Shown one piece after another: positions 1 through 7,000 of a stretch of DNA of 10,583 bases. Each line of letters starts with the position of its first letter. Within the stretch, counting starts at the first letter, position 1. Location: the NCBI GenBank assembly GCA_025929455.1, contig JAICMB010000067.1:1-10583 (forward strand), in the 5' to 3' direction. The translations under genes were made by a program, and so were the position numbers. Source of the DNA: Bryobacteraceae bacterium. Its GTDB lineage: Bacteria > Acidobacteriota > Terriglobia > Bryobacterales > Bryobacteraceae. The notes under the pieces are model-generated. The model made no database searches. It saw nothing but the letters and a program-made list of their open reading frames with translations, and was not told where the DNA came from.

Positions 1-2
1 CC

Positions 3-149
3 TCGCAACTTTACGGCATTGCGGGATGGGATCCCGCCGCGATCTCGATTGCAGTTGCTGCCCTCGCGCTTGCCGCGTTCATAGCGGCGCTGGTCCCGGC
101 CATGCGCGCCGCCACCATCGACCCCGCAAACGCGCTCCGCAACGAATAA
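3..149 (+). CDS. ABC transporter permease, FtsX/MacB (ADOP) type, C-terminal fragment
   Basis: This is the 3' end of a gene that begins outside the window; reading frame 3 is open from the left edge to a TAA at 147-149 and gives 48 residues. The visible part starts with SQLYGIAGWDPA, continues with a hydrophobic Ala/Leu/Ile/Val helix of about 20 residues (the last membrane segment of an FtsX domain), and ends with the cytoplasmic tail PAMRAATIDPANALRNE. The 'P-A-x-R-A-A-x-I-D-P-x-x-A-L-R' tail is the hallmark of MacB-like permeases and of the ADOP family (acidobacterial duplicated orphan permeases), so the identification is firm despite the short length. Such proteins are inner-membrane subunits that couple cytoplasmic ATP hydrolysis to periplasmic export or mechanotransmission. 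The substrate cannot be told from this fragment, and whether it is a standard MacB or an ADOP needs the upstream sequence. Confidence 0.85.
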   Translation, partial: SQLYGIAGWDPAAISIAVAALALAAFIAALVPAMRAATIDPANALRNE

Positions 150-163
150 GGTGACCCACGTGG

Positions 164-191
164 CGCAACCGGTCGCCTTTCGCCGGTTGCG
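164..191. terminator. Hairpin between convergent genes (possible bidirectional terminator)
   Basis: A 9-bp perfect inverted repeat, CGCAACCGG (164-172) and CCGGTTGCG (183-191), flanks a 10-nt loop in the 74-bp gap between the permease stop and the patatin stop. The position suits a shared terminator for both transcripts. No run of T follows the stem on either strand, so it does not fit the classical intrinsic model and could instead be a 3'-end processing or stabilising structure. Confidence 0.4.
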
Positions 192-223
192 ATTCGCGCC
201 GCGCCAGACAAATCTCCTCCCCC

Positions 224-2029
224 TCAAAACTGCGGCCGTATCCGCAGCGCCGGCTCCGGCCGCGGCGCGCCCTCGCTCAAATCCGATGCCACCATGTCCT
301 TCGCGAACGTATCCAACTCGCGCGTCAGCGACAGCGCGTACACCTTCTGTGAAGCCGTAAGCTGATAGCTCGCCGGCGGCACGTCCCTGCCCCGTTCTAT
401 CAACTCGTAATAGCTACGGTCCCCCGATTCCGGGTCTTCCAGCCCGCTGCGCAGCCCCGCGAAAAAATCCTGCATCACCGCCATGGTCGAGCGATACCGC
501 ACCCAACGATGGTTGTCCCACGTCATCGGCGTCGGCCGCCCGTCGTCCACGCCGTACAAAAAATGATCGATGAGTTTCCCCGCGGCTTCGGCGCCGTATC
601 CGGCCACTTGCTTCACCGTCGCAGCCGGCATGTTCAGGTTCAATCCGCCCTGCTCTTTGCTTAGATAAATGTGCGCGATGCGGTCGCGATATCCCGGCGC
701 CATCGCCTGCAGGTTGTCGTTCCAGTTCACCGCCGCATCGAAAATGGCGCTGATAAAACCGCCCGCCGCGCGCAACGCCCCATGCGGGTTAAGCCGCATC
801 CAATAGTGCGCCACGCCGCTGCGGTTCGTCTCCGGCACCCAGACACGGTCCGATGCCGCGTCGCGATCGGGCCGCAAATCTTGCAGATCGAGGCCGAACG
901 TTGGATGCGTCGGCAGCGGCTGATCGAAGATGCTGAGCGGGAAATTGCTCGTGATGCCGCCGTCGGAGAACCACACCGGCTCCGGCCGCCGCGGTTCGTC
1001 GGGCGCAATCGAACCGCCTGGCACGGGTTTCGTGGGTGCGGGCTCATCCCAACCGCGGCGGCGGCGCGTCCAATCGATCGCGTACAGCGGCACAGCGCAA
1101 AACAGCAGTGGAAAGCTCAGGCTCAGCCGCGTTGCGAACACCACCGGCAAATCGTCCGCGCGTGGCAGCGCTCGAAACCCGCTGGTGTCGATGTCGTCGC
1201 CGTGCGGGTCCGGCGTGTAGGAGTGCGCCTCCATCCAATCCACAAGCTCCGCCGGAAAAAACGCGCGCATTTCTGAAGGAGAAAAGAAAAACTCACCCGA
1301 GCGAAAGGGCAGTGTATACGGACGCCCATACGTGAGCGATGTCGTGATCATTTCCAGGCGAATGCCCGCCGCGCGCAGGTCGCCGAAAGTGAGCGGCCGG
1401 TCCGTCAAACCCGCGAGCGCATTGATATGCCCATGCAGCCATGCCGCCAGCACATCGCCCGTGCACAATCCGAAGCGGTGCCCCGGCAAGCGGCCGATGC
1501 GCAAAACGGTGCCCGCGATGGCGGACGCAATCGCGCCTGCGAGCGCGACGATCGCGCCGAGCACCGCGCCGCCGGCAGGATAGTTAGGCCGCGTCATCCA
1601 GATCACGAGCGCGCCCGGTATGGCGCCGACGAGCAAATCCAGCCACAACGTCTTCGCCAGCTCAATCAGCCGCAACGGCCAGTTCTTAATCAAGAACGCC
1701 AGCGAGATGCGAAACAGCCCGCGCATGCCGCGCTGTGGCTGAAAAAGATTCAGCATCTTGGAGCGGCCATTCTTCTCGCGCGTGCCCAGCTCGACCGGAA
1801 TTTCGCTCAGTTTTTCGAAAACGCTCTCACCTTTGGCACGCCTGTATTCCGCAGCGGCCGTAAATGCGGCGGCAATCGCGCCCGCCGATGTCCCGCCGAT
1901 CGACTGAAAGCGATAGTTCTGCGCCAGCCGGCACACCGCCCCCGGATACACGATGCCGGAGGTCACGCCGCCCTTCATAACGATGTCGCACAGACGGCTG
2001 GCGGACAAATAATCGATGGCGGACGGCAT
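224..2029 (-). CDS. Patatin-like phospholipase with membrane segments
   Basis: This predicted serine lipid acyl hydrolase has 601 residues and uses a Ser-Asp dyad. Near the N terminus the glycine-rich oxyanion-hole stretch KGGVTSG lies at residues 19-25. The nucleophile elbow GTSAG lies at 46-50, making Ser48 the predicted nucleophile, and the catalytic-Asp motif DGG lies at 356-358 within FSDGGITSNFP. All three patatin signatures are therefore intact. Between the elbow and the Asp sits an insert with two probable transmembrane helices (about 128-146 and 152-176), and another hydrophobic stretch occurs near 302-316. The protein is thus likely tied to the inner membrane, acting on phospholipids or other acyl esters. 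The C-terminal part (about 430-601) is unassigned. The ATG at 2029 was chosen because the oxyanion motif follows closely; no good Shine-Dalgarno precedes it. It diverges from the Rrf2 regulator across 91 bp. Substrate and physiological role are unknown. Confidence 0.88.
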   Translation of the reverse strand: MPSAIDYLSASRLCDIVMKGGVTSGIVYPGAVCRLAQNYRFQSIGGTSAGAIAAAFTAAAEYRRAKGESVFEKLSEIPVELGTREKNGRSKMLNLFQPQRGMRGLFRISLAFLIKNWPLRLIELAKTLWLDLLVGAIPGALVIWMTRPNYPAGGAVLGAIVALAGAIASAIAGTVLRIGRLPGHRFGLCTGDVLAAWLHGHINALAGLTDRPLTFGDLRAAGIRLEMITTSLTYGRPYTLPFRSGEFFFSPSEMRAFFPAELVDWMEAHSYTPDPHGDDIDTSGFRALPRADDLPVVFATRLSLSFPLLFCAVPLYAIDWTRRRRGWDEPAPTKPVPGGSIAPDEPRRPEPVWFSDGGITSNFPLSIFDQPLPTHPTFGLDLQDLRPDRDAASDRVWVPETNRSGVAHYWMRLNPHGALRAAGGFISAIFDAAVNWNDNLQAMAPGYRDRIAHIYLSKEQGGLNLNMPAATVKQVAGYGAEAAGKLIDHFLYGVDDGRPTPMTWDNHRWVRYRSTMAVMQDFFAGLRSGLEDPESGDRSYYELIERGRDVPPASYQLTASQKVYALSLTRELDTFAKDMVASDLSEGAPRPEPALRIRPQF

Positions 2030-2082
2030 GGATGCAGGCTAACGCGCGGATGCGGTGGAGCGGCCGGTCTTGCGGGCGACTA

Positions 2083-2104
2083 ATCCGGATAAATCTATCT
2101 GGAT
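2083..2104. promoter_or_regulatory. Inverted repeat, candidate Rrf2 operator
   Basis: The arms ATCCGGATA (2083-2091) and TATCTGGAT (2096-2104) are inverted repeats matching at 8 of 9 positions around a 4-nt AATC centre. The same bases can be read as two near-palindromes ATCYGGAT spaced 14 bp apart. The repeat occupies the -35 region and spacer of the box at 2109-2114, where a repressor would block polymerase. Rrf2 proteins (IscR, NsrR, CymR) bind palindromes of about this length and often regulate themselves. It lies between divergent genes and could also affect the patatin gene. Confidence 0.45.
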
Positions 2105-2108
2105 ATCG

Positions 2109-2114
2109 TATACT
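2109..2114 (+). promoter_or_regulatory. -10-like box TATACT just before the Rrf2 start
   Basis: TATACT matches the sigma70 -10 consensus at 5 of 6 positions and lies only 6 nt before the ATG at 2121. If it is used, transcription would begin at or next to the start codon and give a leaderless mRNA. No recognisable -35 box sits 17 bp upstream; that stretch lies inside the inverted repeat at 2083-2104. This is inferred from spacing alone. Confidence 0.35.
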
Positions 2115-2120
2115 CAGAGA

Positions 2121-2546
2121 ATGCTCTCGCAGACCGCCGAATACGCCTTGCGCGCCATGGTCACGCTCGCGAGCGCCCGTGGGCCGGCGCTCACCGCCCA
2201 GGAGATCGCGCTGGAATCGCACGTTCCGCTCGATTATCTCTCCAAGGTTCTGAGTTCGCTCTCGCGCGCGGGACTGGTGCACTCGCAACGCGGGCGCGGC
2301 GGCGGCTTCCAGCCCGCGCGCCCTCTGAGCGAGATCACGGTGCTTGACGTCGTCTCGGCGGTCGACCCGCTGCGCCGCATAAAGACCTGTCCGCTCGGAC
2401 TCACCGCGCACGGCGCGAATCTTTGTTCGCTCCATCGCAAGCTGGACGATGCGGTTCGCTCGGTCGAGGAAGCATTCGCCGCCGCCACGATCGAATCGCT
2501 GCTAGAGGAGCGCTGTACAGAGGCCTGCCATGCGGCTGCACTATAA
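2121..2546 (+). CDS. Rrf2 family transcriptional regulator
   Basis: This 141-residue protein has the normal size for an Rrf2 winged helix-turn-helix dimer. The start MLSQTAEYALRAMVTLA is the classic family N terminus, and LTAQEIALESHVPLDYLSKVL (residues 24-44) contains the DNA-recognition helix. The wing RGRGGGFQPARP (57-68) and the dimerisation helix starting at EITVLDVV (71-78) follow. Family members sense iron-sulfur clusters, NO or thiol state through cysteines. Here Cys90 and Cys102 are 12 residues apart, as are the outer cluster ligands of IscR, but the middle Cys is replaced by Ala96. Two further cysteines, Cys132 and Cys136, form a C-terminal CxxxC. The ATG at 2121 was preferred to an in-frame ATG at 2055 because the family alignment begins there and the extension runs through the inverted repeat. 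The gene overlaps the next one by 17 bp. The signal sensed is not known. Confidence 0.9.
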   Translation: MLSQTAEYALRAMVTLASARGPALTAQEIALESHVPLDYLSKVLSSLSRAGLVHSQRGRGGGFQPARPLSEITVLDVVSAVDPLRRIKTCPLGLTAHGANLCSLHRKLDDAVRSVEEAFAAATIESLLEERCTEACHAAAL

Positions 2547-3849
2547 ACTTCTGCTCTGTCTGGTTCCCACAGCCATCGCCATCGCGGGACTGAGCCGCTC
2601 CGTCATGCTGCCGCTCGAGGATGACGCGATTCGATACGCGGAAGCGCCCGTCGATGACGCCGTCAGCACATTACAAAAGCGCGTCGACAGCGGCGACGTA
2701 AAACTGAAATACGACGATCAGTTCGGATATTTGCGCTCCGTACTCGATGGGCTGAAGCTCTCCACCGCATCGCAGGTTCTGGTGTTTTCCAAAACCAGTT
2801 TTCAGGCCTCGCGCATCGCCCCGCGTACGCCGCGCGCGCTGTATTTCGGAGACAACGTAGCGGTCGGGTTCGTGCGCACCGGCGACGTTCTGGAGTTTGC
2901 GGCGCCCGATCCCAAGCAGGGCGTTCAGTTCTACACGCTGAGCCAGACGCCCGTCGAGCATCCGCATTTCGACCGCCGCGACACCTGCCTGCAATGCCAC
3001 CAGGGCTCTGCAACGCTGGGCATCCCCGGATTGCTGGTGCGTTCCGTCTTTCCAGACCGCACCGGCATGCCGATCATGCGCGCGGGCGGGTTTATTACCG
3101 ACCATCGCAGCCCATTAAAAGAGCGCTGGGGCGGCTGGTACGTCACCGGAACAACCGGCAGCCAGGTGCACTTGGGCAACGCCATCCTGCCCGATGGGCA
3201 AGCCACGCCGCCCGTCGAAGGCAGCCAAAACGTGACCGATCTGAAGCCTTTCATCGACACCGGCGCGTACTTGACTCCGCACAGCGATATCGTCGCGCTG
3301 ATGACGCTGGAGCATCAGACGCAGATGGAAAACTACATGATCCGCGTAGGCTGGGAAGCGCGCCTCGCGCTGGCGCAAAACAAAGCACTGAACGAAGCCG
3401 CGGGCGATCCCCCGGATCAAATCAGCGATTCGACGCGCCATCGCATCGACACCGCCGTCGAAGATTTGATCGAGTACATGTTCTTCAACGGTGAAACCGT
3501 GTTGACGTCGCCCATCAGGGGCACCTCCGGATTCACGGAAGAATTTGAGAAACTCGGCCCGCGCGATTCCAAAGACCGCTCACTGCGCGATTTCGATTTG
3601 AAAACGCGCATGTTCCGGTACCCGTGCAGCTTTCTCGTTTACAGCGAGACATTTAACAACATGCCGGAAATAGTAAAAGAGCGCCTTTATCGCAGAATGT
3701 GGGAGGTGCTCACGATGCAGGACACCTCTCCGAAATTCGCGCATTTATCCGCGGACGACCGCAAAGCAATTCTCGAAATTCTGCTCGATACCAAAAAAGA
3801 CCTGCCGGCGTATTGGCGCCAAAGTCCGGCCGCGGCACCCCAAACGTAG
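2530..3849 (+). CDS. Exported single-heme c-type cytochrome-like protein, uncharacterised family
   Basis: I recognise no characterised function. The 439-residue protein begins with a basic residue and a hydrophobic segment (about 6-22) that acts as a signal peptide or uncleaved anchor, placing the rest outside the cytoplasm. A single heme-attachment motif CLQCH lies at 153-157, within DTCLQCHQGS. Around it are features I recall from uncharacterised proteins of Acidobacteria and Planctomycetes: YLRSVLDGL and VLVFSKTSFQ (67-91), PRALYFGDNVAVGFV (101-115), TDHRSPLKERWGGWYVTG (190-207) and HLGNA (214-218). His157 is the predicted proximal heme ligand; the distal ligand is unknown, with His144, His146, Met180, Met183 and His214 as options. 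The motif and length do not suit a small electron-carrier cytochrome; the rest may be a catalytic or sensory fold. AGAGG at 2519-2523, 6 nt before ATG, supports the start. The overlap with the Rrf2 gene implies co-expression and translational coupling. Confidence 0.75.
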   Translation: MRLHYKLLLCLVPTAIAIAGLSRSVMLPLEDDAIRYAEAPVDDAVSTLQKRVDSGDVKLKYDDQFGYLRSVLDGLKLSTASQVLVFSKTSFQASRIAPRTPRALYFGDNVAVGFVRTGDVLEFAAPDPKQGVQFYTLSQTPVEHPHFDRRDTCLQCHQGSATLGIPGLLVRSVFPDRTGMPIMRAGGFITDHRSPLKERWGGWYVTGTTGSQVHLGNAILPDGQATPPVEGSQNVTDLKPFIDTGAYLTPHSDIVALMTLEHQTQMENYMIRVGWEARLALAQNKALNEAAGDPPDQISDSTRHRIDTAVEDLIEYMFFNGETVLTSPIRGTSGFTEEFEKLGPRDSKDRSLRDFDLKTRMFRYPCSFLVYSETFNNMPEIVKERLYRRMWEVLTMQDTSPKFAHLSADDRKAILEILLDTKKDLPAYWRQSPAAAPQT

Positions 3850-3887
3850 TGGAGCGCCGCCCAGGTTCCCGTCATCCTGCAAGGAAC

Positions 3888-3896
3888 TGTGATACT
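3888..3896 (+). promoter_or_regulatory. Extended -10-like element upstream of the TonB receptor
   Basis: TGTGATACT has the TGn extension followed by a hexamer matching TATAAT at 4 of 6 positions. It would start transcription near 3902-3904, inside the inverted repeat at 3899-3923. No convincing -35 box is visible, which is tolerated by extended -10 promoters. It is the best promoter candidate in the gap between the heme protein gene and the receptor gene, but remains weak. Confidence 0.25.
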
Positions 3897-3898
3897 AT

Positions 3899-3923
3899 CC
3901 CTCAACATTCGCTGATTTGAGGG
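3899..3923. promoter_or_regulatory. Perfect 7-bp inverted repeat in the TonB receptor leader
   Basis: CCCTCAA (3899-3905) and TTGAGGG (3917-3923) are exact inverted repeats separated by 11 bp, so the centres of the arms are 18 bp apart, nearly two helical turns. It lies just after the stop of the heme-protein gene and about 35 bp before the first possible receptor start. It could be an operator overlapping the transcription start, or a 5'-UTR hairpin. A terminator for the upstream operon is less likely because no T-run follows. Confidence 0.35.
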
Positions 3924-4041
3924 GCATATAAACGCCGCTCGCTTAGAGGGGGTCAGCATGACGGGGATCAGCCATCCATTTGCCCGTCCGGCAATGAATG
4001 CCGGCGGCAAACCTCAACATACAAAAAGGAGATCAGGAGCA

Positions 4042-7000
4042 ATGCGCGAAAAGCTGCAATCCGCACGTGGGGATGTGTGCCGTCGTGGCGTTATAAGCGC
4101 GCTGGTATTGGTCGCGGCCGTTTCAATTTCGACCGTCACTTCGCCGGCTCAAGTTCTGTATGGCTCAATCGTGGGCAACGTAACCGATCCCAACGGCGCG
4201 GTCGTGCCGAAGGCGCCGGTTACGACCACCAATCAAGCGACGGGCGTAACAAGCTCGGCAATCACCAACGATACGGGCTCGTATAGCTTCGTTACTCTAC
4301 AGCCCGGCACCTACACGGTCAAGGTGTCGATGACCGGGTTCAAGACCTTCGAGCGGCGAAACCTTGTGGTGGAAGCCAACAACATCACGCGCACGGATGT
4401 GAAGCTCGAAGTCGGCAGTATCGAACAGTCCATCACGATCACCTCGGAGGCTCCGGCGCTGCAAACGGACCGTTCCGAAACACGATCCGATGTAACCACC
4501 GCGGAACTGGAGAACCTCCCGGTTCCACCCGGACGCAATTACCAGCAGCTCTATCGCGCGCTGCCGGGCTTTTCGCCTCCGTTCAATTCCCACTCCATCC
4601 CGACGAATCCATCGCAATCGCTCGAATTTCACGTGAACGGAACCAGCGATGACCAGAACAATACCCGCATCGACGGCGTCAGTTCCACCACCGTGCAACT
4701 GCCGCACGTCGTCTCATATATTCCGGCTCTCGAATCGATTCAGGAAGTGAACGTCGTGACCAGCAGTTTCGATGCCGAGCAGGGACTCGCCGGCGGCGCT
4801 TCCATCAACGTGCAGATCAAAAGCGGCACCAACCAGCTACATGGCTCGGCATTCGAATATCACACCGACCAGCATCTGCAGGCGTGGCCGCAGGAGGTTC
4901 CGCCTGGCCAGTCCGAAAAGCCGAAAGCCATCTATAACCAGTTCGGCGGCACCGTCGGCGGGCCGATCAAGAAGGACAAACTGTTCTACTTCGCGAGTTA
5001 CGAAGGGACTTTCGACCACCGTAACGTGCAGAAGAAGTTCACGGTTCCGACCGACGCGATGAAGAATGGCGACTTCTCGCAATTCCTCTCGCAAGGCATC
5101 ACGATTTACAACCCGTACACCGACAACCTGGGAACGACGCTGGCCGACCCATCACAGCGTGTTCCGATGGCGGCGCCTGGCGATCCACGCTGCAATACCG
5201 CGACAAACCCGGGCTGTTTGAATATCATCCCGAGCAGTCTTCTGAATACGCCCAGCGGGCAAATCGCGCAGAAGATGAATTCGCTGTGGCCGGATCCGAA
5301 TCTCCCCGGCGTATCGAACAATTACTTCGCCTCGGGTGCTTTCGGCTTCGATCGCAACACACTCGATACAAAGGTGAATTGGAACGTGAACGAGAAGTTC
5401 AACGCCTTCGGGCGCTTCAGTTTCCTGCACTATCTCGACACCACGCCCACGGCGTTCCAGGCTCAGAAGGCGCAAGGGCCGCCCATCGGCGGCACCAGCA
5501 ACCCCGGTCAGGGCAGCGGGAACACCTACAGCACAACCTTCGGCGCGACGTACATCTTCAGACCGAATTTCGTAATGGATGCCTATTTCGGTTTCACTCT
5601 CCAGGGCACCAACTCCGAACAACTCGGCCTGGGAACTAACACCGGCTCGGACGTGCTCGGGATTCCCGGGACGAACGGCGCGAGAAAGTTCGAGAGTGGG
5701 TGGCCGGAATTTGAACTCAATGGATTTACAACACTGGGCAATAGCGTCAACTATATGCCCTATTACCGCCACGATCCGCAATATCAGTACGTCGTGAATT
5801 TCGATTGGATTCACGGCAAGCACGATATTCGGTTCGGCACCGATATCTACCGGCAGGGACTGAACCAAACTCAGGCGGAGTGGATCGGTGGCGGATCGTT
5901 CTATGGAGCGCAGGGCGGCTTCCACTTTGGGCCACAGACCACCTCGCTCTGCCAGGATCCGCCGAATTGCAGCAATGGCACCGGAACCAACCGGGCGAAC
6001 AGCTATGCCGCATTTCTATTGGGCCTGCCGGACCAGGCGAGTAAGTCGCTGCAGTTCCCCGACGAGTATCACATACGCTCCATGCTGTACAGCGCCTATA
6101 TACGCGACCGGTGGAACGTCACGCCGCGTCTGACCGTCAATTACGGCGTGCGCTGGGAGTATTTCCCTTATCCGACTCGCACCGATCGCGGACTCGAACG
6201 CTACGACCCCACCATCAACAAGGTTCTGATCTGCGGCATGGGACAAGTGCCCGATGGCTGCGGGGCCGATATCAGCACCAAGCGTTTTTCGCCGCGCCTT
6301 GGCATCGCATACCGCGCCACGGACACTTTTGTCATCCGCGCGGGTTTCGGCATCACCAACGACCCATACGAAGGCCTGGAGCTGATGCGGAACAATTATC
6401 CGATTATGGAGCCGTTCGGGCTACAACCGCCCAACGATTTTACTCCGGCGACCACGCTCGCGGTCGGTCTTCCACCGATCTCCGCGCCCGTGATACCAAG
6501 CAGCGGGATTCTCGATCTGCCGCTCAATGTCGGTTTCGAAGGCCAGCCGAAGGACCTACACCGTGGCTACATCGAGTCATGGAACCTGACGTTACAAAAG
6601 GAACTGGGCAAGGGATTTACGGCCCAGGCCGGCTATGTCGCGACGCGTTCCATCCGGCAACTCGGCTTCATCGATATCAATGCCAGCCAGGTGCCGTACA
6701 CCAATCAGGCCACGGAACCCCTATTCCAGCAATGGGGGCGCACGGCGGCAACCACATTTCTGGAACCGCTCGGCACGGGTCACTACGACTCACTGCAGGC
6801 ATCGCTCAAACGCCGCTTCAGCGCCGGGCTGATGCTGAACGTGAATTACACCTGGAGCAAGTCGATCAACTTCGTCGATGCCAGCTCCGGCACGCCCTAC
6901 ATTCAGTCGCAGCAGTTCCTGAATATGAATCGTGCGTTGACGGGCTTCGATATCCCGCACAATCTCGCGATTACGAATCTTTGGGAGCTGCCGCTCGGAA

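Noticed and set aside
671..1276. 201-codon plus-strand open frame inside the patatin gene
   Set aside because: It is antisense to a gene with intact catalytic motifs, rich in Arg/Ala/His as expected for GC-rich shadow frames, and has no recognisable domain.
1427..2083. 218-codon plus-strand open frame across the patatin start
   Set aside because: Same reasoning: low-complexity Arg/Ala/Gln composition, antisense to the 5' half of the patatin gene.
2055..2120. Upstream in-frame ATG for the Rrf2 gene (22 extra residues)
   Set aside because: Rrf2 proteins begin at the M-L-S-Q-T-A-E-Y motif encoded from 2121; the extension would run through the inverted repeat and -10-like box and has no family similarity.
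2548..2562. Possible lipoprotein cysteine (Cys10) in the heme protein
   Set aside because: Cys10 follows LLL only nine residues from the start, too early for a signal peptidase II site, and no Ala/Gly precedes it as in a lipobox.
3899..3923. Reading the CCCTCAA/TTGAGGG dyad as a rho-independent terminator
   Set aside because: The stem is only 7 bp with an 11-nt loop and no T-run follows on either strand, so an operator or leader hairpin is more plausible.
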